Shown piece by piece: positions 22,223 through 32,800 of a stretch of 64,000 nt of DNA. This DNA is from Prochlorococcus sp. AG-436-C13 (GTDB taxonomy: Bacteria > Cyanobacteriota > Cyanobacteriia > PCC-6307 > Cyanobiaceae). The stretch is taken from positions 62,001 through 126,000 of the forward strand of contig QCPC01000001.1 of NCBI GenBank assembly GCA_003212695.1, given 5' to 3'. The position numbers and the translations under genes are program-made. A model generated the notes under the pieces. It did not search any database. It was not told where the DNA came from and worked only from the letters and a program-made list of their open reading frames with translations. Position 1 is the stretch's first letter. Each line of letters opens with the position of its first letter.

Positions 22223-23311
22223 ATGAATAAGAAAAAAACAGCTAAATTAATCTCAATAAACCTATTATTATTCATTTTTTTCACAGTCTTTATAGAATTA
22301 TTACTTGGTAAATGGCGAAAATATTTAAAGTCTGATTTTAATTATGTGCAAATTCCCGCCTTGATTAAAGACAGTGTATTAAAATATGATGGAAGGTGGA
22401 TATATTCTTCTAGCGAACCTTTTCCTATTGTTTATTCACGTGACAAATCAGGTTATAGGAGTAAAGATCCTTACTCACAAAAAAAAATAATTTTAACTAT
22501 AGGAGGTTCGACAACTGATAATCGTTTTGTTACAGATGGGGAAACTTGGCAGGACTACTTAGACAAGAAAATTACAGATTTTGATTTTATCAATGGAGGA
22601 GTTGATGGTCAAAGTTCTTATGGTCACACTAAATCAATTATCAATTGGCATTCTAAGGCCTTAAATAATAAAAATGTCAGCGTTATAATTTTTTATATAG
22701 GTATAAATGATATTAGAATATTAAATAATAAATTAACAGATTATGATTATGCTCAATCTCCGCAAATCTATCTAAAGAATTTATTAAAAGACAACTCATT
22801 TTTTGTACGTAGAACTCTAAAACTTAGAAATAAATTATACTATTATTTTAATTACATAAAAGATATTGAAGATCTTATAAATTCACATTCAGCCCGTAAA
22901 TTAGAATTCCTAGATAAAGGAATTCGATACGAATTAAAGGAAGAGATAAAATTATCTTCTTATCCAACTTATAAGGTAATTTTCTCAAATCTGATAAAAG
23001 CATCAAAACATTATTTTCCCGAAAGTCGTATAATAATAATTCAACAACAGATTCCCGGTTGCAGGTTTATTAATAAAAAGATTACTTATGACAGACACCC
23101 TTATCAAAGTAATTATTGCCTAGATTTGGCAAAATTATTCAATATGCAAGATTTAGTCGTTAGTGATTTTGCATTTAATGATAGAGTAATGATCTTTCCT
23201 ATGTATCTAAAAGAGATACTAAAAGATAACGATGTTTATGATTATGTTCACACTAATAGTAAGGGTTCTAAGCGTATTGGCGAATATATAGAATCAATTA
23301 TAAGTAAGTAA
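22223..23311 (+). CDS. SGNH/GDSL hydrolase-like protein with N-terminal membrane anchor
   Basis: ILTIGGSTTDNRFVTDGETWQDYL ... FYIGINDIR ... VHTNSKGSKRIGEYI. Confidence 0.75.
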   Translation: MNKKKTAKLISINLLLFIFFTVFIELLLGKWRKYLKSDFNYVQIPALIKDSVLKYDGRWIYSSSEPFPIVYSRDKSGYRSKDPYSQKKIILTIGGSTTDNRFVTDGETWQDYLDKKITDFDFINGGVDGQSSYGHTKSIINWHSKALNNKNVSVIIFYIGINDIRILNNKLTDYDYAQSPQIYLKNLLKDNSFFVRRTLKLRNKLYYYFNYIKDIEDLINSHSARKLEFLDKGIRYELKEEIKLSSYPTYKVIFSNLIKASKHYFPESRIIIIQQQIPGCRFINKKITYDRHPYQSNYCLDLAKLFNMQDLVVSDFAFNDRVMIFPMYLKEILKDNDVYDYVHTNSKGSKRIGEYIESIISK

Positions 23312-23435
23312 GTAAGTGCAACTCTTAATAATTAATATCTAAATCAGTAAGAAATCTCTTTAATGTTTTTACAATAATATTTAAGCAATCTATTTAGCAT
23401 TAATTTCTACAGCAAAATAATTTTACTTAGTTTAT

Positions 23436-23927
23436 TTATTGACATTCCTTTTCTATCCACCTCATATTTGCTTCATTTTGATCCCCTAATGAAACTGCTT
23501 TTCTCGCATCAGAGCAAGCACCTTTTAAATCTCCTATATGTTCTTTTGCAACACTGCGATTTCTAAACGTCAATGCATAACTTGGATTGAGCTCAATAGC
23601 CTTGTTGTAATCAGAAATTGCTCCGTGATTATCGCCTGATTTTCTCCTTGCAAGTCCACGGTTGTAATACACATTTGCCAACCTTGGATTGATCTCAATA
23701 GCCTTGCTGAAATCAGAAATTGCTCCGTAATAATCACCAGCATTCTTTTTATCAATTCCACGGTTAAAGTAAAAAGAAGGACTCTCTGCCTGTGCTGTTT
23801 CAGAGGCAGCAATCATTAACGCAGCGCTTGACAAAGCACCACCTCCAAATAACAGCGCTTGCCCCAATGGAATCAACGGAAGCAAAACACCAATCATTGC
23901 AGTTCGCTTCTTCATATACTCAATCAT
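23436..23927 (-). CDS. secreted TPR-repeat protein
   Basis: Signal peptide-like N-terminus LLPLIPLGQALLFGGGALSSAALMIAASETAQA, then TPRs (YYNRGLARRKSGDNHGAISDYNKAIELNPSYA). Confidence 0.85.
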   Translation of the reverse strand: MIEYMKKRTAMIGVLLPLIPLGQALLFGGGALSSAALMIAASETAQAESPSFYFNRGIDKKNAGDYYGAISDFSKAIEINPRLANVYYNRGLARRKSGDNHGAISDYNKAIELNPSYALTFRNRSVAKEHIGDLKGACSDARKAVSLGDQNEANMRWIEKECQ

Positions 23928-24069
23928 GCGTTTTTCTAGTTTAATCCAAAATATCTAGAAACATTATTTCTAAGATTTCTCAATGGGAAGATGAAGTTAA
24001 TAATGAATATCCTTAGTGACTTTCAGGTCTTTCTTTTTATGATTTGCTTCAACAGGTAGGCATTAGAAT

Positions 24070-24099
24070 CCTGCAACACAAAATAATTTTCCTGCAACA
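24070..24099 (+). repeat. paired arm-like repeat CCTGCAACA x2 (starts 21 bp apart), left of core 24214
   Basis: CCTGCAACA at 24070 and 24091. Confidence 0.6.
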
Positions 24100-24213
24100 A
24101 AAGTCTGGGACATTAAGGTATCTTGTGAGGCATACTGGGACGAAAAAACCAACGCACGACAACTAATTCTGTGAAGGTGGGAAGTTATGAGACTTCCCTG
24201 GACCCTCTAAAAA

Positions 24214-24224
24214 CGGAGAGGGTG
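24214..24224 (+). repeat. att-like core 1 (tRNA-Ser 3'-end fragment)
   Basis: CGGAGAGGGTG. Confidence 0.85.
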
Positions 24225-24386
24225 TCCGTCGAGTTCGCAAAAATAGGACTGCTACGAACAGAACTGGACAGATTTGTTAGATCGTTCTTGAAAAAACCTA
24301 ACATTATCCCTAACACCATATTTGCATTCAATCGATTGCATCGGAAACCCAAAACAGGACCTCTAAAATATAAGGAATAGGGGGTG

Positions 24387-24500
24387 TTACCCAATTCCTT
24401 TATCTACTTGTTCCTGCATCCATTTCTGTACATCTGACTATAACCAAGCAACAAGATTAGAACCTACAGAAAATTAACGAGGGAAAGTCTTGACAACCAT
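24387..24500 (-). pseudogene. degenerate AlpA-family regulator, homologous to 28711..28911
   Basis: Nucleotide similarity ACTTGTTCxTGCATCCATTTCTGTACATCTGACT..; translation ...*SDVQKWMQEQVDKGIG* has an in-frame TAG where the intact copy has Glu. Confidence 0.75.
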
Positions 24501-24612
24501 TTTTCGGTAACCCGTTGCTATGGACATCTCAGTGCGATGGACACCTATGGTAAGCGAAGAAAGCGTTTGTAGACGTTCGTGGACATAGTCCTCGAAAGAG
24601 AAATGGCACCTA

Positions 24613-25035
24613 TTATTTACAACAATCTACTAATAGAGACCTATAGTTCCAATTATCATTATTTACTATAAAATCAACTTCTCCGGATATAAACCCAGTT
24701 ATAGATTCTCCCTTAAAGTTTATTGTCAAGGATTCTCCTGGGGGAATTTTTTGATTAATTTCATAAGAATAAGTGTTGTCAATAGGGATAGATTCTCCTA
24801 TTGAACCATCCGATTTGGATAGGTTAAGAGTTTCATGTAGAGACTTGTCGATATCAATGTCATTAAGAGTTTTATCCGAGTCTGAATAATTTGTAATTGT
24901 GGTTTTTAATATAATCTTTTCATTGGAAGTTCGTATTATATTTGCATGAAATTTCATCTCTTTATTTGGATCCGTACAAGCGACAAGAGTAGATCCAATA
25001 ATTAAAGAAGTCACTATTTGTTTTATTAGATTCAT
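24613..25035 (-). CDS. putative lipoprotein
   Basis: IVTSLIIGSTLVACTDPNKE lipobox-like signal. Confidence 0.6.
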   Translation of the reverse strand: MNLIKQIVTSLIIGSTLVACTDPNKEMKFHANIIRTSNEKIILKTTITNYSDSDKTLNDIDIDKSLHETLNLSKSDGSIGESIPIDNTYSYEINQKIPPGESLTINFKGESITGFISGEVDFIVNNDNWNYRSLLVDCCK

Positions 25036-25197
25036 GAATTCATTTTTGAAAATGAGAATATTATATTTTTAATACTAATCAAAAAATTAATCATAACACC
25101 CTCAATCTATACAACATTAAAAGACTGACGACATAAGAATGCCTAATTAAGAGGACCGCTATGGACCCCTGAGATGCCTACGGACAAAAGTCAGAAA

Positions 25198-25209
25198 CGG
25201 AGAGGGTGG
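25198..25209 (+). repeat. att-like core 2
   Basis: CGGAGAGGGTGG. Confidence 0.85.
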
Positions 25210-25480
25210 CAGTCGATTTGTGCTTAGGAGGGCAGGTGAGGGAACAAAGAGGAACAATAATTTCAAATCGGTTCCTATATCCCACAACACCAGATTTCAT
25301 CCCACAACATTTGCGAAAATCCCACAACAATATCCCACAACATTTTGCGTTTCCGCTAAAGCGATTTCAAGTTCGTCCCATCTCAAAAAGATCCTATGTA
25401 GCAGTTAATTCAACTATCTATTCAACAAACAAAGATCGATTTCATGCCTCTACTAAAATAAGAACTCCAATACATCCTTT

Positions 25481-27229
25481 TTGAAGACTTCCCGCATCAC
25501 TGCTCTTGCTGCTGCACTGTCCCTTCTGCCGATGGGACAACCAATGCTGTTGGGAACTTTGACGGCATCGACTGCAGCAATAGTTCTTTCTGCTTCTAAA
25601 GCACAGGCAAAGGATGCATCAGAAATTGCACGGATCGCTAAAGCAATCACAGTCCGCATAGAAGGTGCAACGCAAGGGTCAGGTGTTCTCGTTAAAAAAG
25701 AAGGCAATCGCTATACCGTTCTCACTGCCTGGCATGTCGTACAAGACAACCTCCCTGGAGAAGAAGTCGGGATCATCACCTCTGATGGGAAAGAGCATTT
25801 ATGGGAGTCAACAAGTCTCCAGCGATTAGGAGAAGTTGATATGGCAGTGTTGACTTTTACAAGCAATAAGAACTATCAGGTAGCAAATATTGGTGATGTC
25901 AAAAAGGTCAAATATCAAGACCAGGTTTATGTCGCAGGATTTCCGTTATTTGATTTTATAAATCTCAAATTTGAAAGTGGTGAAGTCGTCGCGAATGCAG
26001 AAGTAAGTATTGATCAAGGTTATCAACTCCTTTACTCAAACAAGACAAAACCAGGAATGAGTGGTGGAGTTATATTGAATGAGAATGCAGAGTTAGTTGC
26101 TATTCATGGTAGAGGTGAGATAGATAGACAAAAGAAAAATGTACAAGAACTCATAACGAAAACAGGAATAAATCAAGGCGTTCCTATTACTTTCTACAAA
26201 CTCTTTCTCAATGGTTTACCTGTTGTAGTCTCTAAGGAAAATGCGACTACAGCGGGTGACTATTTAGCGCAAGCAAAAGCATCCCAAGGCAAACAAGGAA
26301 GGGAGCAGACAGTAATTCGTCTTGTGAATGAATCGTTGAAAATTCAATCTAATAATGATAAAGCATATTTTATTCGAGCATATGCAAAAAGTTATTTAGA
26401 TGACCATCAAGGGACTATAAAAGATTATAATCAAGCACTAAATATTGATCCTCAAAATGCCAATGCTTTTGTAAATCGTGGTTTTTCAAAAGAAAAGTTA
26501 GGGGATAATAAGGGTGCTATTTCTGATTACAAATCTGCCTTAAGAGTTAACCAATACAGTTCAGAAGCATATTATAATATTGGAATTATTAAACTAAAAA
26601 CTGGAAATTATGATGATGCAATATCTAATTTCAATGTTGCTTTAAGAATTAATAATAATAATGCAAATTATTATATTAATAGAGGTGTTGCTAAGCAAAA
26701 AATAAACCAAAATAAAAATGCAATATTAGACTTCAATAGCGCTATAGAAATTAACCCTAACTTAACCAAAGCATTTAATAATAGAGGTATCTCTAAGTCG
26801 AATTTAGGCAACTATAAAGATGCTATATCTGATTTCAATAGAGCATTAGAAATTGACACTAATTATATGTTGGCGTATTATAATCGTGCTTTTGCTAAAA
26901 ATAAAATAGATGATCATGATGGATCAATAAAGGACTATAGTATCTCAATTAAATTAGATCCTAGTCATATTAACTCGTATCTAAATCGTGGTTTAAGTAA
27001 TTACAAGAAAGGTAATTACTATTCTGCAATCAATGATTACAATCGTATAATAGAAATTAATCCAAATCATATCAATGCTTATTTAAATCGTGGGGTTATT
27101 AAGTTAAGTCTTAAAGAAAAAGATGCTGCTTGTATTGACTTTAAAAAAGCACAATCTCTAGGTTCAGCAAAAGCAAAGGATTTCCTAGCAAGCGCAGAAG
27201 GTGCCTGGTGCAGGAATATGCCTGATTAA
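25481..27229 (+). CDS. secreted trypsin-like serine protease with C-terminal TPR array
   Basis: Signal peptide; VLTAWHVV, MAVLTF, KTKPGMSGGVILN catalytic triad context; multiple TPRs; TTG start; ends EGAWCRNMPD. Confidence 0.85.
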   Translation: MKTSRITALAAALSLLPMGQPMLLGTLTASTAAIVLSASKAQAKDASEIARIAKAITVRIEGATQGSGVLVKKEGNRYTVLTAWHVVQDNLPGEEVGIITSDGKEHLWESTSLQRLGEVDMAVLTFTSNKNYQVANIGDVKKVKYQDQVYVAGFPLFDFINLKFESGEVVANAEVSIDQGYQLLYSNKTKPGMSGGVILNENAELVAIHGRGEIDRQKKNVQELITKTGINQGVPITFYKLFLNGLPVVVSKENATTAGDYLAQAKASQGKQGREQTVIRLVNESLKIQSNNDKAYFIRAYAKSYLDDHQGTIKDYNQALNIDPQNANAFVNRGFSKEKLGDNKGAISDYKSALRVNQYSSEAYYNIGIIKLKTGNYDDAISNFNVALRINNNNANYYINRGVAKQKINQNKNAILDFNSAIEINPNLTKAFNNRGISKSNLGNYKDAISDFNRALEIDTNYMLAYYNRAFAKNKIDDHDGSIKDYSISIKLDPSHINSYLNRGLSNYKKGNYYSAINDYNRIIEINPNHINAYLNRGVIKLSLKEKDAACIDFKKAQSLGSAKAKDFLASAEGAWCRNMPD

Positions 27230-27357
27230 ATAACAACAACTCATATCTCCACTCTTCTAAAACACCACAAATCTGAAGTCGACGGAAGAATGCCAACTTC
27301 AAGCGAAATTTTGGACCGCTATGGACCCCTGAGATGCCTACGAACAAAAGTCAGAAA

Positions 27358-27368
27358 CGGAGAGGGTG
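27358..27368 (+). repeat. att-like core 3
   Basis: CGGAGAGGGTG. Confidence 0.85.
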
Positions 27369-27487
27369 TCCGCAGAGTCAGGTCAATCTGCACACTCCTG
27401 ACACAACCTGAAGAGGTTTTTAGATTAATTCCTTAAAAATCCAGAACACATCCAGAACACAGTTTTGGGTTTTATAAAAGGAAAATT

Positions 27488-28330
27488 TTATTGAATTTCT
27501 TCTCTTATAGAAGTTTTAGTACACCATAAAAGCATTGGGATGAGATCTATTATAGGAATCATCATTAGAATTAACCAATAAGGTGATTTGCCGACATCTC
27601 TCAAACGTCTAACAGACAATGAACAAAAGACTACATAACTTCCCCAAAAGTAAAAGTAACCAATAAAATCAAGAAATCCTGCAATAATTTTCAAAAAATA
27701 TATTGATTGTTCATTGCCTAAAATTACAAATAAGTTAGATGTAAATGAAACAAGAAGGGATAGTGGAAAGGCGATAATTGTTGTTGAAATAACAAAAATC
27801 CAAAACTCTTTTCTCTTGGAAATACCAGAGTAATTAAAAGAATTTTTCCAAGTTAAAAAGTAAGACTCAACTCCTTCTGCAAAAGAAGTGGAATTAGTTT
27901 TAGTGTCAAAAGATGGCAAGCATAAAAGAACAAATGTCCAAATTCCAAAAATAATTCCAAGGAAGGGGATTGCACTACATATCTGTAAGACAAATGAGAA
28001 CAAACTCTTCTTACCAATATCACGCATTCGTCGATAATATATTGATATCAAACCTATGAGTACTGGAATAAAATAAAGAATAAATGGAAGAGAAAAACAT
28101 ATCCTTAAGAAATCATTTTTTGTAGATCCTATAATTGGTGCAACTATTAATCCTAATGCAATAAGTAACAGGTAATGAGAGATAATTCCGTACCAATATT
28201 CTTTACGTGAAGTTCTTCCTCCGAACTTAAAAGCATTTTTAAAAACCAGAGTATAAGACTTTTTTACATCTCTAAATTCACGGAGAATAATTCCATTGTT
28301 ATTCATTTTAATGATTGAAAACCCAATCAA
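27488..28330 (-). CDS. membrane protein with two DUF805 domains
   Basis: FGGRTSRKEYWYGII ... YYRRMRDIGK and FNYSGISKRKEFWIFVI ... SVRRLRDVGKSPYW. Confidence 0.85.
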   Translation of the reverse strand: MIGFSIIKMNNNGIILREFRDVKKSYTLVFKNAFKFGGRTSRKEYWYGIISHYLLLIALGLIVAPIIGSTKNDFLRICFSLPFILYFIPVLIGLISIYYRRMRDIGKKSLFSFVLQICSAIPFLGIIFGIWTFVLLCLPSFDTKTNSTSFAEGVESYFLTWKNSFNYSGISKRKEFWIFVISTTIIAFPLSLLVSFTSNLFVILGNEQSIYFLKIIAGFLDFIGYFYFWGSYVVFCSLSVRRLRDVGKSPYWLILMMIPIIDLIPMLLWCTKTSIREEIQ

Positions 28331-28548
28331 ATTATAAGTAAAAACATCGACTCATACAAAAACCGTACATTCTGGGATAGATCCAGAACACAAGTCCCAG
28401 AAGATCCCGAACACATCCAGAACACCTGATTTCAAAATCTGAACTATCCTGAATACTTTTGTATAAGTCTTTCCTCTAAAAACCTCTGTGATAGACCCAT
28501 TTCGGGTCACTATGACTACTCAGGAGTATTCCTGAGTAGTTAATAAAA

Positions 28549-28559
28549 CGGAGAGGGTG
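28549..28559 (+). repeat. att-like core 4
   Basis: CGGAGAGGGTG. Confidence 0.85.
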
Positions 28560-28710
28560 TCTGTCGAGTTCGGCAAAAATTAGACTGCTATAGAAGGGAT
28601 TAGACGGATTTTACAAGTCATTTCTGAAATACCCTACAACATACCCTACAACGGATTTTAGACTGTATTGACTACAAATAACCGACGATTAATTATAAGA
28701 AAGAGGGGTT

Positions 28711-28911
28711 TTACCCCCTCGATTTATCAACTTGTTCTTGCATCCATTTCTGTACATCTGACTCTAACCAAACAACCATATTTGCACCTATTGGTATTTG
28801 TTTAGGAAAGGTTCCAGCGTAGATTTTGTTGTAGATAGTTGCCCGACTCATCCCTGTTCGTTGTACAACTTCAGGAGCACGTAAGAAGCGTTCTCTGATG
28901 TCGATTTTCAT
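28711..28911 (-). CDS. AlpA-family DNA-binding regulator/excisionase-like
   Basis: RFLRAPEVVQRTGMSRATIYNKIYAGTFPKQIPIGANMVVWLESDVQKWMQEQV, classical AlpA HTH. Confidence 0.9.
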   Translation of the reverse strand: MKIDIRERFLRAPEVVQRTGMSRATIYNKIYAGTFPKQIPIGANMVVWLESDVQKWMQEQVDKSRG

Positions 28912-29538
28912 AAGTAATTAAAATAGAAACAACGCTTCTATTGCAACTCAACTAATAAAGGGCAATTAAAACTGACTGAATTTTAGATATAACTAGCAGA
29001 ACAAATAAACCTTCTCCGAAGAGTAACCAAGCAATCGTGGAGTTGCTCAGTCCGAACCTTCTATAACGAGCAATCGTCGCGTCATGCACCCTTCGGATAC
29101 TTGAAAGCATTTATTTCGCTCCCATCACTTTGATTTGATTTCCAGCATCGCTTAATTTCATCCACTTATTTTCTTCCTCCTTACTAAAGGTCTCTACCCT
29201 TCTTGCATACACGGCATCTGCATTTAAGTCTTCGATCATTTCATAACCAAAGAAGTCCAATAATTCTTCCTGACTGTTAAAGCAGCGATCACTCCACTCA
29301 TAATTTTTATTCCCCTTCTAATTTTTCATACTCATAGCACTCATAGAAATAATCAGTCCTATAACGCTCTACTAACGCAAACTCCTTTTGCTCTTCATCT
29401 GGGAGTTTGTCATACACGCTCCAACCAATTATCAAGACTGGCATTACTTCTTACTTCTGTTCTTGTACACGATCCATCCCACAATCCCAGTAACTAGAAC
29501 TGCATCAACTACTAAATGCCAAGCAAAGAAGTCCATAG

Positions 29539-29679
29539 TTAAGGCACTGGGTTCATAGCAATGATTTTTATGGTGGGGTTACGTGCCTCACCTATTTTCT
29601 TTGCGTCTTGCACATTGTTTGCATGGACGACTTCCTTCCATGTCTTTCCACCTTGGTAGTAAGTCAATTCAACTTTCAT
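29539..29679 (-). CDS. small hypothetical protein (46 aa)
   Basis: MKVELTYYQGGKTWKEVVHANNVQDAKKIGEARNPTIKIIAMNPVP*. Confidence 0.45.
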   Translation of the reverse strand: MKVELTYYQGGKTWKEVVHANNVQDAKKIGEARNPTIKIIAMNPVP

Positions 29680-29894
29680 CAGACCTGCCCTCTGTATTTC
29701 TTGAACTCATCTAAGTCACTTATCACTATTGACTTGTAATCCTCTGGGAAACGCTGCTTCATTATTGCTGGAATTTCCAAGCAATCTGGATAGGGGTTAT
29801 GCAGATAAAAAATAACCTCTTTCTCTTTCTTAAGGACGATGTAATCAGATAGTCCCCCTATGTTTTTTTCAGTCATGCCGCTTCCTCTATCCAT
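29679..29894 (-). CDS. hypothetical protein coupled to hsdR
   Basis: 71 aa ORF overlapping 3' end of hsdR. Confidence 0.55.
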   Translation of the reverse strand: MDRGSGMTEKNIGGLSDYIVLKKEKEVIFYLHNPYPDCLEIPAIMKQRFPEDYKSIVISDLDEFKKYRGQV

Positions 29895-32800
29895 TCCTCA
29901 GAAAGAGTTTCTGCCTGAACAAGAACTAATTCAATAGCACTCTTTTCTTGATCGGGTGGGTACTTATATCTCTTCAGAAGGGACTTAATCATGAGACGCA
30001 ATCTGGCGCGTACGTTTTCTTTGTACTGCCAATCAATAGTGAGATTGTTTCTGAGTTTCTCAGCAAGTTCTCTTGCCATAGCAACCAACACTTCATCTCC
30101 CATGAGTTCTTGAGCGGATTGATTATTAGCAAGTGCGTCATAGAAGGCGATCTCTGGCGGAGTTAAACCAAGTGAATCAACCTTGTCTGCTTCATCTCTG
30201 AATTCTTTTGCCATCCGAATGAGTTCTTCAATGACCTGCGCTGCCTCAATCGTTCGATTTGCATACTTCTTCAATGATGCTTGAAGTAAGTCACTAAATT
30301 TCCTTTGCTTCACCACATTGGTTTTAAAGCGTGATGAGACTTCTTCTTTTAAAAGACGTTGGAGTAATTCAACCGCAAGGTTCTTTTGAGGGATCTTGCT
30401 GACCTCTGCCAAGAATTGATCAGACAAGATACTGATGTCAGGTTTATTTAAACCAGCAACTTTGAAGACATCCGTCACTCCTTTTCCAACTAATGCTTCT
30501 GATAGCAATTGGCGCAATTCGAAATCGGTATCGCCTTTCTTCCCTGGTGGCGTATCCCCTTCTCCTTTGATGAGTGGAGCACGAATTGCTTGCAAGAAAG
30601 CAACTTCTTCATTGAGTGCTAACGCTTCATCCAAAGTCCCACAAAGAGCAAATGCTTTGGTGACTGAAAGTACTGTGTCGCAAAAACGCTGACGTCCATC
30701 GGAAATCCCCAATACATGGTCTAAACAAATTGGTAGTAGTTCTAATGCTTTACCTGGTTCCTTAAAATTGCTCCAATCGATTGGATGCAGGATATCTTTG
30801 GCGATCTGAATTTTCTCTTTGAGGATTCTTAGCGCTTCCTCAACATCAAGAGTTGGTTTACCTCTCCCTGCGGTGTAATCCGCTAACGCTTCTTTGAGTT
30901 GTGGTGCAATACCGATGTAGTCAACAACTAATCCACCTGGTTTGTCTTTAAAAACGCGATTAACTCTTGCAATTGCTTGAGCAAGATTCGCTCCCCTCAT
31001 TGGTTTGTCGACATAGAGAGTGGCGAGACATGGAGCATCAAATCCTGTTAACCACATGTCCCGTACTAAAACGATTTTCAATGGATCGCTTGGGTCTTTG
31101 AATCTCTTTTCCAGATCTTTCTTTTGCTGCTTACTGGTGTGATGTTCTTGGAGTAATGCTTTGTCTGAAGCAGACGCAGTCATGACAACTTTGATTGCTC
31201 CTTTGGCAGGATCAGAGTTATGCCAATCAGGACGGATATTGATGATCTCTTTATAGAGGCGAGCACATATCTCTCGACTCATACCAACAACCATTGCTTT
31301 GCCTGGTTGTGTCTTTGACCTCTTCTCGAAATGTGCAATTAAATCTTGAGCGACTTCTTGCAATCGAGGTTGGGCACCAACTAATGCTTCTAATGCTGCC
31401 CAGCGAGTCTTTGCTTTTTCTTCTGCAGGAATATCATCTTCCTCTTCAAAAATCTCATCGACCTTTTGATCAACTGTCGGTAAGAACTCCTTCTTGATTT
31501 CAAGTTTTGCTTGCCTTGATTCGTAGTAGATAGGAACTGTTGCTCCATCTTCTACTGCCTGTTGTATGTCGTAGATAGAGACATAATTTCCAAAAACTGC
31601 TTGGGTATCTCGATCGTCTTTAGAGATTGGAGTCCCAGTGAAGGCAAGGAATGTTGCATCTGGAAGAGCATCTCTGAGGGTCTTGGCAAGACCGTATTTA
31701 ATCGTTCCAGTTTTGACATCAAGTCGTGCCTTGAAACCATATTGAGTGCGATGCGCCTCATCGCAAATCACCACAACATTGCGGCGATTGCTGAGCACAG
31801 GGAATGATTGCTCGCCAGGTTCTAAAGCGAATTTCTGAATCGTCGTGAAGATGATTCCACCACTTGGGCGGTTCCCTAAAAGGTCTCTCAGTTCCTGCCT
31901 TGTATTTGCTTGTTGAGGGTTCTCTCCTAATAGATCTCCTGCTCCAGCGAATACGCCAAACAACTGACCATCCAAATCCTGTCGGTCAGTAACCATGACG
32001 AGCGTTGGATTCTCCAGACGAGGGTCAGTCAGCAACTTGCCCGCAAGGCATGCCATTTCGATGCTTTTACCTGCTCCTTGGGTATGCCAAACAACGCCAC
32101 CTTTCTTATCCCCATCTGATTGACTTGCTTTAACGACTTGTTCAGTTGCTGCTCGTACTGCATGGAATTGGTGATAAGCAGCAATCTTTTTAATGATCGA
32201 TTTGTCTTCTTCAAAGAGGCAAAAAGAGCGAATGAAATCGAGCAATCGATCTTGATCAAAAAGACCTCGAACAAGAGTTTCTAATTCACGAAACTGTCCA
32301 AGAGGATCAAGGTCCTTTTCATCTTTGATTGTTCTCCATCTCAAAAAGCGTTCTTCATTAGCACTCAGAGAACCCACTCTTGCCTGAGTTCCATCACTAA
32401 TAATCAAAAGAACATTGGGATCAAAAAGATCAGGAATGTCGTTCTTATATGTCTGAAGTTGATTGAATGCTTTCCAGATATCTGCTTTCTCATCAGCAGG
32501 ATTTTTTAGTTCTATAACCGCTATTGGTAAACCGTTTAAGTAGACAACTACATCAGGTCGACGATTGTGTTTATCACCTATAACCGCTAATTGATTTACA
32601 ACCAACCAATCATTAGATGCAGGATCATCAAATCCAATAACCTTCAATCGAATTCCGATCTGTTGATTCCCATCCATATAAGTGACAGGTACACCTTGAG
32701 TCATCAGACGATGGATCTGTCGATTACTTGCTAAGAGTCCTGGAATATTTGGATTGGTTAGTTGAGATATTGCTGAATCAATCGTTGCCGATGGGACCTT

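Larger units (their letters stand above)
24214..25197. mobile_element. module 1 (decayed; AlpA remnant, lipoprotein)
   Basis: Bounded by cores 1 and 2. Confidence 0.6.
25198..27357. mobile_element. module 2 (trypsin-like protease/TPR cargo)
   Basis: Bounded by cores 2 and 3; CCCACAAC arm-like repeats at 25281, 25301, 25321, 25334. Confidence 0.65.
27358..28548. mobile_element. module 3 (DUF805 cargo)
   Basis: Bounded by cores 3 and 4; CCAGAACAC arm pairs at both ends (27441/27452; 28383/28417 with variant 28406). Confidence 0.7.

Noticed and set aside
18160-23311. AT-rich 18-23 kb stretch as prophage
   Set aside because: No phage structural, lysis or packaging genes; content is enzymatic and biosynthetic.
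25279-25342. CCCACAAC repeats as a microsatellite or CRISPR remnant
   Set aside because: They sit at the same +83 bp position as the repeat pairs of other modules, so arm-site interpretation is more economical.
30435-31807. Possible alternative frames or frameshifts within hsdR
   Set aside because: The 1035 aa hsdR frame is uninterrupted with all helicase motifs; the alternative ORFs are antisense or out of frame.
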